Notes: generated from the letters alone by a model not told the origin. Positions 46,805-59,410 are shown, counted from the stretch's first letter. The stretch: 64,000 bases of DNA from Letharia columbiana (GCF_014066305.1 NW_023501077.1:357001-421000), one strand, 5' to 3'. A program made the numbers and translations.

Positions 46805-46975
46805 AACGCGCCATGCTCTATAAGATTGCTCGAGGAATCCAATCCACAGTACTATGCCGATGAAAACCACTTTCAATTAGTTCCTGCTTGGGAATATCAT
46901 CCAAGAAACGAAACCTATAATGAAAGCACAGAAGGAGACCTGCAGACCGTTGTCCCTCTGAAAGCTGGAGTTGTC

Positions 46976-48210
46976 ATGGGCTCCCTCCTCACCTTCTCTA
47001 CTAGCAACCCGAATTTTGATAGCGCTGCACCACAGGACTTCCTTGAGAACGACAGATCTATCGACTTGATCCAGTTCCTCTCTATCGCTCAGCATACCAA
47101 GACCGACTTTTTGCCGATCACATGGGCACCCTTTGAGGAACTCGCTGGCAGAGGCGGATCCGCTCAAATCAGCCAGTCACAGATCAACATTCAGACAAGC
47201 TTTGCGTTCAAACGTTTCTCGGAACCTAGAACTGATGGGGCTGAACTGGTCTTCAAGGCTTTGGCTTCTGAAATTCGGGTCCTTCAGAATCCGCACACAC
47301 GATCCAGCCCTCACGTAGTCAATTTGCAAGGCATTTGCTGGGAATTCGACGACCCAAGTGGCACCATATACCCAGTGCTAGTTTTTCCCAAGGCCGAATA
47401 TGGAGATCTATATACATACTTGCGTCGCCAAGACGGTAAAGCCGTTTCTTTCGACACAAGACTCAAATGGTGCATTCAGATCGCCCGAGCTATTAACACT
47501 TTGCATACGGAAAGTATAAAACCCACATGAATATTAGAAAGGTTACAAAACCTGACACACTTAAAAGATGTTATTCATGGAGACATCAAGCCTCAAAATG
47601 TCCTACTGTACAAGTCCTCAGACGGGCCGCCAGTGGTAGCCGTCACAGACTTTGCATACTCTTGTCTTGGCCGAAGTGAGACTGACATTGTACGGTTACC
47701 TAGATCGCCACCTTGGCAAGCGCCTGAGTGGCACCATCGAGGCTTTCCCATCGCTCATGCCAAGAAAATGGACATATATTCGTTCGGCATGCTTTGTGCG
47801 TGGGTGTTGTTTGGGAGGACCATGTTGGAACTGAAGACTGAACGTGCACAAATAGAGGACTGCCAAGCTGGAAGTATTGAGGCTTTACTGAGTGACTTGA
47901 AACAGCGCCAGGTGCTATTTGAGACTCTGTGTGAGATCATGAAACAAGATCTCCCAGATGATCCAGAACGTAGCCAAAGACTAGTCCATTTCTTTGCCAA
48001 GACGATCTGTGATGATCAGGATCAAAGAGTGCCAGATATTGGAAGTCTCATTTCATATCTTGATCCACTCTGGTGAGTAGTGGTTGACACAATGTAGAAA
48101 AGGAAAGAACTCCTAACCATCTAATAGTGGTCTTTCATCCTTCTGTCAAAGCACAAACAAAAATCTCTTTGAGAATGAAGAAGAGGATACCACAGATTTC
48201 AGGGTCTGAA
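46976..48210 (+). pseudogene. Protein kinase domain of a kinase-Sel1-TPR gene
   Basis: Exons 46976-47513, 47568-48072 and the start of 48128 onward. Introns 47514-47567 (GTATAA...CTGAC...AAAAG) and 48073-48127 (GTGAGT...CTAAC...AATAG) both have good branch sites. The first removes an in-frame TGA and gives LHTENVIHGDIKPQNVLL. Visible motifs are a Gly-rich loop (LAGRGGSAQIS), the ATP lysine in FAFKRF, catalytic HGDIKPQN, a DFG equivalent reading DFA, and APEW. HGD instead of HRD and DFA instead of DFG suggest an atypical kinase. The frame is open to 46805 without an ATG, so the true start may be in an upstream exon. Exon 3 runs into TGA at 48208-48210; a one-base shift there reaches the Sel1/TPR half. 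Confidence 0.65.
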
Positions 48211-48217
48211 CGATCTC

Positions 48218-49849
48218 TTGCAAGATTATAAGTTTTGTATATCCCTGACAGATTCACAGATTCCTTCGTCGCTCTTGCAGCTTGTTTGGGGAGACTTCCG
48301 CCTTCGCACAATGATCTACAACGGTCTCAAAGCCAGAGACCATCGCGGTTCTACAACAACCCAGAAACGTGCAGCTTTCCAGTTGGCGATTTGTTATCAT
48401 ATAGGATTTGGGACAGCCAGAGATACGTCGCAAGTAGAGTATTATCTCAAGCTGTGCTCAAAGTGTACGGAGGATCTCCGGGCTGCCGTCGCCCAGGTTG
48501 AAGATCAAAGGGTTTTCCAGCCTGGGAAGTTTCTGGAGCTGTGGACAAGCGGATTTATCAGTCCTGTCCAATATCCACAGCATTATCGAGATCACGGACA
48601 GCAAGTTCTAGCGAAGAAAGAATACGCAAGGACGATTGCTGAGTTTGAGATCGCGTTTGGGGGTCAACATTTCCTGGTCCAAAATCTGAAGGAAATACTT
48701 GCCGATATTTTAGAAGACGAGGGAAGGGATGACGAGGCGGTTGAGTTGCTCAACGGAGTTTTGGCATGCAGGCAGAGAATTTCCAAAGTGCATCCCGTCA
48801 CATTGGCAGTGGAGACGCGTCTGGCGTCTGTCCTAGAAAGACAAGGGAAGTTCGCAGAGGCCGAAAGGCTAGCATCATCGGCTATGGCCAAGAGCAAGGA
48901 ATTACTAGGTCCAAATCATCCACAAGTGATCCTGGGCCTGGCCGGTCTATCCTCAGTCTTCGAAAAACTACAACGCTGGCGGGAAGTCGAAGAACTCGAC
49001 CGACAAGTTTTGGAATTCTATATAAGCATGTTTGGAGAGGAACATCCAAACACAATCAAGGCGTGAAGTAATTTGGCTTCAGCGATGAGAGCTTTGGCAC
49101 TCAAGGATCCACAGAGACTGAGAGAAGTGGAGCAGTTGCAGGCTCAAGTTATGGCTATAAGTAAAAAGTGTATCGGACCAGAGCATCCAGATACGCTAAA
49201 CAGCATGTCCAACCTGGCAGCCACGTATCAGGAACAGCAACGGTGGGTGGAAGCTGAGCAGCTTATGCGAGAGGTCTTGGTCATTTCGGAACGGCGCCTG
49301 GGACACAACCACCCCGACAACATATCGAACCTCGGACACTTGGCAGTGAATCTGAATCACCAGAAACGGTGGACGGATGCAGAAAACCTGCTCGTCCAAG
49401 CTCAAGAGCTTTCGTTAAAAGTTCATGGTGTAGATCATCAGCAACGTCTTACAATCATGGGAAATCTTGCAGAAGTATATCGGAAACAGGATAAATTAGC
49501 AGAAGCCGAGATATTGGCTCACGAAGTTCTGGAGCGACGATCACACCTCTTTGGTTTCAACCATCCGGATACAATAACAAGCATGATCAGCCTAGCGGTC
49601 ACGTACTGGCTCGAAGGTCGGCTCGGTGATGCAACGGACTTGTACTGGGACGCCGTCAGTGTGAGTATCGAGGTCCATGGAGCAAAGCATCCGCAGACAC
49701 TACGGATCTCCCACGACTTGGCAGTTTGTCTCCATGGACAGGGGTCGCACGAAGATGCTGTTGCTCTAATGAAAGAAGTCGTTGCGCAAAGAGATGCTAC
49801 GGGCATAGACTCGACGACATCAAATCAGTTTCTTCACACTTGGCGGTGA
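48218..49849 (+). pseudogene. Sel1/TPR half of the kinase-TPR gene, with in-frame TGA
   Basis: Continues the kinase gene. A region DFRLRTMIYNGLKARD precedes a Sel1-like repeat (AAFQLAICYHIGFGTARD). Eight or so kinesin-light-chain-type TPRs of about 42 residues follow, with the signature HP-x-TL/I and LA-x-x-Y/L positions (HPQVILGLAGLSSVF, HPNTIKA, HPDTLNSMSNLAATY, HPDTITSMISLAVTY, HPQTLRISHDLAVCL). A TGA at 49064-49066 interrupts the repeat register exactly where a codon between IKA and SNLASA is expected; the frame continues unchanged to 49849. I infer one nonsense lesion plus a probable 1-nt lesion upstream at about 48200, so the gene is likely a pseudogene in this strain. Kinase-TPR fusions of this kind resemble fungal signalling or STAND-like receptors. 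Confidence 0.7.
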
Positions 49850-49971
49850 TGGATGTACCTTGGGACTCATCTCTGGAAGTGTGCATGAAGAATGGGGTTT
49901 TTGGGCTATGGCTACTTTACATGGGATACTTGGTGATGGACCCCCGATTTCTACAACGCAGAATCGGTTTA

Positions 49972-51185
49972 TCAAGCCATTGTATGTAAGGCTATGCTAC
50001 CTTCCTCATGTACGTCTATGTTGGTAGTCTGCCTGATACTCAACTGATGATCTCTACCCAGAACTAAACCTGCGGTATCATCTTCGAGCCTATCAAATTC
50101 TTGCTTCGCAAAACCATTCGTCACCCTTGCTGTGTTCGTTGGTCCGAAGCTTGAGTAATCATAAGGTTCCTTGGGGCCAGATCGCCCTCGCATGAATTTC
50201 GGGACCAAAGGCGCCATCACCGGGAGACAAGCACAGAACATTCCGACGCAAATTTCGACCGTTGACCAGATGATTGGGGGCAGGTAGTCCCAGGTCACAT
50301 CGGAGATGTCAAGACTGGTAAGCTCTACGAGGCGGACGATACTAAACGCGGTTTCGCTGCAGAGCGTAAGCAAATGGTCCCATCTTTCGGAGATGCGAGA
50401 ACGACGGCATACCAAGCACCTAGCACAAAAATGCCGCTGATCAAAACCTTCTTTGCTCTCGGCAGCTGCAACTGCCAAACTGGATATAAGGGCGTCACTA
50501 AGATCGCACAATCGAGAAGAACGTTGGCGACGTTCGTGCCTACTAAGTACGGCCTCAGCTTGAAACATTCATTTCTAGTGCTCGTTGGATCCCACGCCAC
50601 GTGGACAGGCTTGCACTGAAAACCCGCAGGGAGTAAAGTTGCGATGCCCCATGCCACCGTCATGCCCAGGAGGACGTGGCAAACGCGAGCGATCCCCTTT
50701 CTAATGCCGAAGAGTCGATAGTAGAGGGTAAGGATGCTACACTTGATGCAGACGATAATGGGTGGATAGAAAATTTCTCCGGCGTAGATGGCCTAGGAAG
50801 AGAATGTCAGCCGAGCGTGCAAACAATGACGTCCAATTGGGGGGGCAGGACCTTAAGAAAGTGGACGATATTCCCTGGATGGTCCTGGACCACGGCTTGC
50901 ACGTGTTTTCCAGCGCCGAGATGACATTCAATCAAGTCTGCTGTCAGAGCCGGAACGAGCATTACCTTGGGCCGCCATTAGATCCAATCGCTTCTTAAGA
51001 AGACGTGAGTGGTCGATGTGAGTGCATACCGCGGCGAGAAGGATAAGCCAGTCGTCCCACCACAACTTGCTGTCTCCAACAAACCGGCCCCAAAAGCGTG
51101 CTCCGACTGCAATGTACGACAATACCCATAGTGCTGTCACAGTAGCGACAATGGTCGGGGTGCGGTTCTCCTGCTGTTCTGCCAT
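49972..51185 (-). CDS. Rhodopsin-domain 7TM integral membrane protein (4 exons)
   Basis: Model: complement of 49972-50356, 50413-50792, 50852-50965 and 51030-51185; 1035 nt, 344 residues. Introns are 50357-50412, 50793-50851 (branch CTGAC, acceptor CCTAG) and 50966-51029. The protein starts MAEQQENRTP, then shows the fungal rhodopsin-domain landmarks in order: GARFWGRFVGDSKLWWDDWLILLAA (end of TM1, WDDW), ECHLGAGKHV, AIYAGEIFYPPIIVCIKCSILTLYYRLF, FQCKPVHVAWD, LDCAILVTPLYPVWQLQLPRAKK, SIVRLVEL, and DVTWDYLPPIIWSTVEICVGMFCACLPVMAPL. Seven hydrophobic segments and a cytosolic tail of about 70 residues follow this pattern. This PTH11/SAT4-like family sits in the plasma membrane; ligands are mostly unknown, and members often border secondary-metabolite genes, as here beside a P450. 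The donor of intron 50793-50851 is weak (GTCCTG), but the fusion is in frame and family-consistent. Confidence 0.9.
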
Positions 51186-52149
51186 GTTTTAAGGAAGGAA
51201 CGATAGAAAACATAAAAGTCACCTGGCAGCTACATAAATGGGCGATTCGGAAGGACTCCAAGCAGGGCTGCACATGTGACATAAGCCGAGGTCGAAGTAA
51301 GAATTGCCGTGCTCCTCCGTCCCATAACACTATCTACCCACGACCCAGTGTCTCGGTATTGGGGCGATGGCGATTCATATGCCTGTGCCAGAAAGAGATT
51401 GGCGACCACATGGTCAACAAGACCAATCCTCAAGGTACTCCGAACGGTTTTAACGTCCGGGCCAGCTAAACCGGATGGAGGAGATCGCTCCAGGTTGTGG
51501 CTCATTTCTCGTTTCTTCTCGCATCGCTCTACAAGCAACGGGGACGCGTTGGTTGAATACGTGCTCGCTCCAAGTTGAAGAGAAACTTGGGGGACCATAA
51601 CATTTGCCAAGGTAGAGGTGGTGGTGGTATCCTTAGCTGTGTACTCAGATAGAGTGTTAGAGCTTTATATTGTACCGTGCTTTGGTTTGGCTGGTCGGAG
51701 ATAGAACCTGAGCGCGTGCCGTGTGGTGTGGAGTCGTGACTAGCGCCAACGGTTGTCGCTCCCTTTCATTCGTAAATTAAATAACGATGCATCATGCATC
51801 ATGCAGCCCGCCTTATTCAGCTCAATTCACTTTGCGAAGGGGCTGCTTGTGACATCATCATGCAGCCATTACCATGGCAATAGATACCTTAGTGGAGACT
51901 CCTGCAGCTTCCCTAGCTATACTTCATCTTTGGCTTGCTGACTTGCATATGCAATAAATTGCACCATTCGGGATCCTGAAGAATGTCCCGTTAGGCACTT
52001 CCAGCTTGCACATCCTCACAAATTGCTACCGCTGAATCCCTTATAGCGCGACTTCCAACGCACCTTACCTTCGCTTCACTCATCCATTCCTATTTCTGCG
52101 CACATCCAAAAAGTGGTACCTGAAAAGATCGTCGTCTCGTCCAGTCAAC
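51186..52149. promoter_or_regulatory. Divergent intergenic region between the 7TM and P450 genes
   Basis: The two genes diverge from this 964-bp gap, so both promoters lie here. A GATGCATCATGCATCATGCAG short repeat occurs near 51787-51807. A 126-codon minus-strand frame at 51230-51610 has no family signature and would overlap the 7TM promoter; I do not call it. Confidence 0.5.
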
Positions 52150-53794
52150 ATGGACATCAGTACTCTCCTCATGGAATGCTCCTTAGTAGCCATGATGTTG
52201 TACGCCGCGTACGGCGTCATCTATCGTCTTTATCTTTCTCCTATTGCTCATTTCCCGGGTCGGAAACTGGCAGCTCTGACCTTCTGGTACGAGTTCTATT
52301 TCGACGTCATTAAACGGGGCTCCTACGTCTGGGAAATTCAGAAAATGCACGAGACCTACGGTATTCTTCCAAACGGAGGCATGTGAGCTTCTATGTAGCT
52401 GACATCCTGACTAGGTCCAATCGTCCGCATCAATCCATACGAGCTTCACGTTGCAGACGCGGATTTCATAGATCGGCTCTATCCTACCGTCGCTAAGAAT
52501 GTAGAGAAATGGTCTTGGTCCGCGGGTATGTTTGGCAGCACTGCTATGACCTTTGGGACCGTAGGCCATACGCTCCACCGCCGACGACGTGCTGCTTTCA
52601 GCAACTTCTTTTCCACAACGTCTGTCCGGCGGCTTCAGCCGGTGATCCAGTCCCGCATCGATGTTTTGTGCGAGAGACTGTCAGAGAAGATGGATACTGG
52701 GGAGCCGGTGAACATGGTTCATGCATACTCGGCATTGACACAAGATGTTATCACAGAGTACTGTTTCTCAAACTGCAGGAATGTACTCGAGATGAAAGAT
52801 TTTTCTCCGTGGTATTACGAGCTCGTGCAGAAGCCATCGGAGCTCTCCCATATGTGCGTTTCTCTCCTAATCAGATCTCCCTCCTATGCTTTTCTCGTGC
52901 TAATTGAATACTAGGATCAAGCAATTTCCTCACATGCTTACAATACTGAACCTTCTTCCCGACTGGTGGGTGCGTGCCACGAACCCTCTATTCTCAAAAC
53001 TCCGCGCACAGCAACTGGAGTACGTTTCCCAGGTTCAATCAATCCTATCTTATCATGACGAGACCGGAACCAAATCCCATTCCACAGTGTTCCATTCGTT
53101 GCGAGATGACGATGGCCTCCCGCTCTCAGAGAAGTCACTTCCACGCCTTGTCATGGAAGCACAAAGTCTCGTTGGTGCAGGGACTCTGACATCTACGCAT
53201 ATGCTGAGCATGACCACTTATCATGTCCTCATGAACCCACCGATCCTTAGCAAACTAATGGCGCAACTTGAACAAGCGTTGCCGGATGCGTCTACGCCGT
53301 GCTCATTGCAGAAACTCGAGCAAATTCCCTACCTCAGTGCGGTCATTAACGAAGGTTTACGTATCTCATATGGGTCAATTCATCGACTACAGCGTGTTCA
53401 CCCAGATAACGCCTTGACTTTCCGGAACTGGACCATTCCGCCCGGCACACCCGTCGGAATGAGCTCTCTCCATATGCACAACGACCCTGCGATATTTCCG
53501 GAGCCTAGGAGGTTTGACCCTTCACGTTGGATGGGGCCGGAGAAAGAAATGAGGCAGAGACACTTGTTCAATTTTGGGAGAGGTACCAGACAATGCGTAG
53601 GTATGAACTTGGCTCAAGCGGAGTTTCACATGACGCTTGCAACAATTTTCAGAAAGTTTGGGACAAAGATGCAGTTGTATGACACCGTCAGGGAAAGGGA
53701 TGTCGACGTCAAACACGATTTTTTCGTTACGAATCCGAGTCTGGACAGTCGAGGTGTGAGGGTGACCCTCCATAGCAATAGCCACCAGATATGA
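52150..53794 (+). CDS. Cytochrome P450 monooxygenase (trichodiene-oxygenase-like)
   Basis: Exons 52150-52360, 52415-52853 and 52915-53794; 1530 nt, 509 residues. Intron 1 (GTATTC...CTGAC...CTAG) gives [15 protein letters not shown]; intron 2 (GTGCGT...ACTAG) gives [14 protein letters not shown]. An N-terminal membrane anchor is followed by the [18 protein letters not shown] hinge. Motifs: I-helix GAGTLTST (about 304-311), ExxR as EGLR (Glu363-Arg366), FDPSRW, and heme loop [12 protein letters not shown] with Cys444 as thiolate ligand. All essential P450 elements are present, so the enzyme should be competent. [23 protein letters not shown] is the hallmark of the fungal group including trichodiene oxygenases and other secondary-metabolism P450s. 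It sits between a rhodopsin-domain gene and a decayed polyketide synthase, fitting an eroded biosynthetic cluster. Substrate unknown. Confidence 0.93.
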
Positions 53795-53885
53795 GTGTCC
53801 ACGGAATGCAGAAAAGCGAATAATACCCAAGTCGTGGTCCCTATTCTACCCCCAGAGACCGGCGGACAGGCGCCCCTGGAGGGTA

Positions 53886-54951
53886 ATGCACCGTCGCACT
53901 CATCTGAAGCGTCAAGACTTCATTCATACTGGACAAATTTCCACAACACCGCTCCTTTACCAATCCAACAACGCTTCTGCGGCCTCTGCCTTGATTACTG
54001 CCCAGCCGGGTGTAGATTCTGCCATACTAGAGAACGATGCGATCCTCGCCGATTCAGGCGTTAATTCTCTTCTGAATATCGATATCCAAACCAAGCTTCG
54101 AAGCGATTTAGCCATTGGTGTCCCTAGTCGCTACTTCATAAAACCTCCACGATGGGCGCTCTGAAGCGACACGTCGAACAGACCCACGCTGCAAACCTGA
54201 CTGACATTGACCTCTGAAAACACAATAGGGACGAGGACCGTGATTCTCAGAGGGAGATGATGGTGAATACCTCGTCAAAGCAATTGAATTCTCATGTCCA
54301 TCCAAAGCAGCAGACCAGGCAGCTCAAGAATATTATTGCGGAGGAGCTCGGAATCAGCTAAAGCCGCACGCGAGGCTTGTAGATTTGGGCGCCGATTCCA
54401 TGCTCACTCTTTCTATCATGGGATCGGTTCAGTCCATCACTGGGCAGGATATTCCAGGAACCGGCGACCCGGACTATACCCCAAACCCCAGCTCCTGCAC
54501 GAAGAAAGACTGAAATTGAGACTCCAGCCTCGAGCAACGCGATTCGATCAAGAAAGCCGGCTCCGCCTTCGTCTCAGGTCGTCCAACCGCCTATATCGAA
54601 TACACCACCCTTTCGTCGCAGCACTACACTGCTCCAATATCCTGTGAACGTTACCGTCAATTCCCCTTCTTTGATTCTTTTGCCCGACGGAGCCGGCTCT
54701 CCAGCCCTCCATTCATGTTTACGTCTTATGGCCCTTAGCTCTTCTTGAAGAATCCGTCCACCTTCACCCTGTCCCTCGTAGAGGGATCGACCGTCTTCTC
54801 CAATTCGATAATGCACGCCGCACCCACAGGCGCTCTAACCCTCAGTGGTATCGTCATTGGCGACGTCTACGCACACCAGATTTCAAAGCAGCTACTCGAG
54901 CAAGGAAGAGAAATCAAACGGCTTCTGCTGCTCGACTCGCCACGCCCCTAG
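53886..54951 (+). pseudogene. Decayed non-reducing PKS tail (ACP-ACP-thioesterase remnant)
   Basis: Three frames together give the C-terminal order of a fungal non-reducing polyketide synthase. First ACP at about 54020-54150: ILADSGVNSLLNIDIQTKLRSD, with the phosphopantetheine Ser in VNSL (usual D now N). Second ACP at about 54370-54470: LVDLGADSMLTLSIMGSVQS, with an intact DSM site. Thioesterase pieces at about 54620-54700 (PSLILLPDGAGSPA) and 54835-54951 (DVYAHQISKQLLEQG and LLLLDSP). The GWSxGG nucleophile elbow reads GIVIGD, so the catalytic Ser is lost. KS, AT and PT domains are entirely absent, as only about 90 bp separate the P450 stop from the first ACP. Frameshifts and stops are numerous. 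Same strand as the P450. Confidence 0.75.
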
Positions 54952-55722
54952 ATTTTGGCAGCAAACAAGCAGGACTTGCTGCTATATCATCCCAATCGTT
55001 AGTATTACGAAGGTACTATGAATTTAAGACTTGTAGCGCCTTAAAAGTGTTACCACTTTGCGGTAGCACAATCTTTTATAATTTCTGTCGTTGTGGTGGT
55101 ATCCTGAGTTGAATTGATTTATAGATTGATTAAGTCATACCGGAAAATCAATGTTTGCGTTTTCGCGGAGACGTTTCTTCTCTTGAGCCAAACCTTTTTG
55201 TGGTTCGCAAAATGTCACGACTCTAGAAACTGGCCTGAACCCACCTGTCAACCAGTACCATGGCGACGGTAGCCTCAACTGAGTCTGCTACAGCCGCTCA
55301 AATACAGGATTTACCCACTGTCGTAATTGTCCAAGGCTCCTTTCAGATCCCTAAAGTTTATGAAAAATTAGTGCGAGGGCTTGTGGCTCAAGGATATCCT
55401 ACGATTCATCCCCAGCTCCCAAGTTGCAGCAATACAGACAGCACACTTTTTCCACAGCTCTCACTCGTCGACGACGCATTAGCCATCCGCACCGAGCTCA
55501 TTCGCCAGATTGAATACGACGGGAAAACCGTGGTGCTGGTTATGCACTCCTACGGCGGTCTAGTAGGCAGCGAAGCCGCAACAGAAGAGCTCAGCTACGC
55601 CAAACGGAAGGCTCAAGGTCTACCAGGAGGCGTCCTCCATCTCTTCCTTTATTCTGCGTTCCTTCTCAATGAGGGCCAGTCCGTATTAAGCACGTTTGGC
55701 GAATCGCCCAACAATGACGTCC

Positions 55723-56080
55723 TAGTGCTGTCTCGCGTAACGTCCCACGAAACTACACGCACAAATGAGTTCTAAATGATGATTGGCTGGGTCCTAAGGC
55801 CCAGCCGCATGCAGAAAGCGATCCACTATAAAGTTTACCTTTAGGAACTCCCTCTACATAAGATAGAAGACCTAAAGTCTAAGTACAAGAAAACGCTAAA
55901 AAACAAGGCGCGGATAGATGAGAAAAGTCCAAAAACCTCTTCTTATGACGAGAGAAACAAGAATAAAGAGTAAGAAACGGGGGGGATACCGCCTATTCAA
56001 GGCTCTTCCAATATAGTAATCTCGGCTATCCTGCTATAAGTATACTATACCTCTCCCTCACTAGCCCCTAGTCAAGCTAT
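55723..56080 (+). repeat. Short copy of the tyrosine-recombinase element
   Basis: The left ~120 bp (CGCGTAACGTCC, TGGCTGGGTCCTAAGGCC) match 56084-56210. The right ~140 bp (GAATAAAGAGTAAGAAACGG onward) match 59485-59585. It therefore has both ends of the long copy with the middle deleted. Confidence 0.65.
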
Positions 56081-56259
56081 AGCGACTAGTACTATCTCGC
56101 GTAACGTCCTATGAAAACTACACGCACAAATAAGTTCTAAATGATAATTGGCTGGGTTCTAAGGCCTAGCCGTACGCAGATAGCGGTCCACTATACAGCT
56201 TAGCCCTAGAAAAACTCCTAAAATAGACTCACACCTGACGGGAACCTATTAGCTCTAAG

Positions 56260-57320
56260 CTATATAAGGACGCTAAAAACGACGTAATACGGCGAGAATA
56301 TAGGCCGGGTGCGTTTCGATATATAGGCGGTACGAATCAGACTTCCAACGACCAAGTAGTTAAATCTCATTATCGATTAGACCGGCGTCCCTCGCGGAGA
56401 TAGCGACCCCCCTACGAAAAGAGTATCCTAAGTAGTAACCCGAATAATCGAGTGTGTGTAGGGTGCTATATAGCGTAGCGGTGATGTACTATCTTATAAA
56501 GGCCTTGCCCGGATTAAATAGCGGCGATAACCCACTAATAAAAAAGCGAGTAAATAAGTTTCGTAGCGAACGAATAGGGTAGGCGTTATTATTTACAGCG
56601 GTAATAAATAGAGTAATCCCTCTTCTAAATAGATCCGTCTTTAAGGCCGGTAGAAATAGCTTTATATAATGGCTATAAAGCGTAACTAAACGTCTTATAA
56701 TATACATTGTCGAAATCGCTATTCTCGATTTAGTCTAGAACTATATAAATTCGCCCATACGAAGAAATGCAGCAAATACGAGGCAAAAGAAAGTATATAA
56801 GGTGACTCCCTCTAGAGAAGTTTTATCGAATTAGGTAAGGATATAGAGTAGTAGGTCTTGTGTGATTGGACGGTATTCTTTAGTATCGGCCTCGTCACGT
56901 AGTCTGCGAATATCGGTAATCACCCGCTATAATAGTGAGTAGTGGAAGACCTCGAGGTCCTCGAATCCTATATCCACATAGACTGACTGGACGCCTATAA
57001 GATAGGCCTTAATGGATTTAACCTGAATATAACAATCGGCTAGACGTGCTATTTAGCCGATAAGTAATTAAATAATAGTGAAAACGCGGTAGTTCTCGAT
57101 AGGGCATAAAATTCGATATAGAAAGCCTTCGCTATTTAGTAGCTACTTCTCGTTTTATTAACTAAACCCCATTAGAGATATCTCGCGGTATTACGGTTTA
57201 GAGGAGTTTTCTTATATTATAATTTAGGTAAATCGCGGCTTAATGAATCCTGCGTAGGCTGAGAGCGCTCAGTATGAATACAGTTAGCAATTTTATTAAA
57301 TTTGAAGCGGAGAGTAAGTC
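56260..57320 (-). pseudogene. Tyrosine recombinase of the Crypton-like element
   Basis: Minus strand, readable through stops. An N-terminal SAM-like DNA-binding part (SIKAYLIGVQSVYVDIGFED, RPITQDLLLYILT) leads into AAFLRMGEFI, then the catalytic region YIKLFLPALKTDLFRRGIT with SLFNPGKAFIR. GYSFRRGVAISARDAGL follows, whose usual H-x-x-R reads Y-x-x-R (CAT to TAT type change). Then LLGRWKSDSYRLYIETHPA provides the Trp and the nucleophile Tyr. The domain is typical of fungal Crypton-type recombinases. Several TAA/TAG stops and the lost catalytic His make it inactive. Confidence 0.75.
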
Positions 57321-59329
57321 GGCTAAAGTATTTCACTTGATAGGGATTTAAATTACATTATAAACGATATCGTATTAAGCGAATAGTATAACTATTTGTC
57401 TAAGCGGTGCCATAGCTAATCTATATATAAAACTACTACGAATACTCTCGACGACAGCGTCGTTATTATAGTAGAGCGTAAGATATAACTAATATAAGTG
57501 AGGTAGCCATCTGCGAATGGCCTAAAATAATAAGCATCTCTTTAAATTAGATATCCTTCTTATAGTAGCGGGTAGCGAAGTATATATTAAACGTATCGTC
57601 TAGTTTAGAACGAGTAGCGATATCCTCGAGAATATACCCTCTTATTTCGAGCTTATTAGAAGTATTTATCTTATATAGTCCGTACTTGCCGACTTCATTC
57701 TCCTAGATATTTGTTTCCTTTACGGGTATATAATAATATTTATTTTTTAAATAATGCGGTGCTTCTTAAAGCCCTCTAAACTTTACTTTCGAAAATTATC
57801 TTCGCTACTTAGCTCGTTTATCTTCGCCTTTTAAGGGCTTTTATACTTTCTCCCTTTCACTTATCAAGGGACCTAATCTTTATCTCTCGCTATTAACTAT
57901 TTAAATTCATAAGTACTTTTCGTTCTTAATATATTTATTTTGATTATTATGACATATTAAGTCCTCGCTAAATTGAATTACGTCCTTCGAAGAATAGCAG
58001 TCGTCTGATAGTAATATAATGCTTTAAGAATAATAACGGTACTTAATAGCCTTGCAATAGATTAAAATAAAAGACGCGGTGCGTATTAATAGTAAACTAT
58101 CATATAATGAAGCTATTCCAAAAAACCAGTAGCCAAATCTACTCGGCTATAGAATTATCTAATACGTCACAGATCTCGTTTATTTATTTCCAGTGTATGT
58201 ATTATATGGTGTACTCGTGCTTTTGCCTTATAAATATGTGATTAACAGTATAGCCGTAAAAAAGATTTATCTCTTTTGTTATGCTTCGATACATACGAAT
58301 AATATTTATTCGTTACCTTATTATATATTATCTCCTCTTTTAAAGGTCTTTAAATAGTATTTCATACTTAATAATACTGATAAGGTTTATTTACGTAACT
58401 AACTGGGCCTTATCGCGTGATTGTGTAGATATTGCAATACCTATCGTATCTTAGCTATTTCTTCCCTTTTCTTTAGTAACTACGTCTCTTTAATAAGAGC
58501 TCACTCGCGGATAAGCTTCAAATAACTCAGCTATCCTTAGGCCCCTCTTTATCCGAGGTAAAAACCTTTACCCGGTTATTACTTGTTAATATAGCTATAT
58601 ATGTATTAACTATATATGTTCTATTTGCGTCGCGTTTGTTCTTGCATTACCTTCGTGAACATTAGGGTTTTAGATATTCTAGTAAGAAGATTGGAGTAGC
58701 ACCCGATATGCCTAGGCAAGCCTAACTTGACGTGAATTGTACATGGGTAGCCTCATTAGATCTGGGTCGCTATCTCAAATTGATTTTTAAGTAATTATCG
58801 TATTCGCCACGCTGACATCGTCTTACAAAGCTAATCCTCTAACGATCTCGTAAAATGCGTATCGATTATTATTTTGATCAATATGCATAATCCGATGCTT
58901 CTTAAGGGGCTTTTATAGACAAAAATATATGATTTCCTAGACCTCATTCAGAAGCTCTTTAGTCTTATTCCTTATCGCCGCCGCGACGTTAATAAGCTAT
59001 TAATAGTTTATTAAGATATTTAATATCGACGTCTTATAGTAAATTTATTTAATATATTTCTCCCCGCTTTAAACGAGAAGAGGGCTTTATAAGATTATTA
59101 TCTTAATATAAGAGAAGCGACATTACTACTTCGTCTCGACATATTGACTTCTCTGCTCGTAGGGCCAAAGTTAACTATGGGGCCTATATGGTACGACTGT
59201 CAATAAACACTTATACTTATATAACTATTGGCTTTATAATAGAGGCGTTACTGCGACGTCAATCTTATTAACCTCGTTTATATATGGTTCTCTCGTGTTT
59301 TTTTCGTTTTTTTTGATAGACGAATTATA

Positions 59330-59360
59330 ACTAAAAAAAAAAAAAAAAAAAAAACCGAAA

Positions 59361-59409
<49 letters not shown>

Positions 59410-59410
59410 A

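Noticed and set aside
47514..47567. In-frame TGA in the kinase region taken as a nonsense mutation
   Set aside because: A 54-nt GT-AG intron with a CTGAC branch site removes it and gives the expected ENVIHGDIKPQN catalytic loop.
51230..51610. 126-codon minus-strand frame upstream of the 7TM gene
   Set aside because: No recognisable family, and lies in the divergent promoter region.
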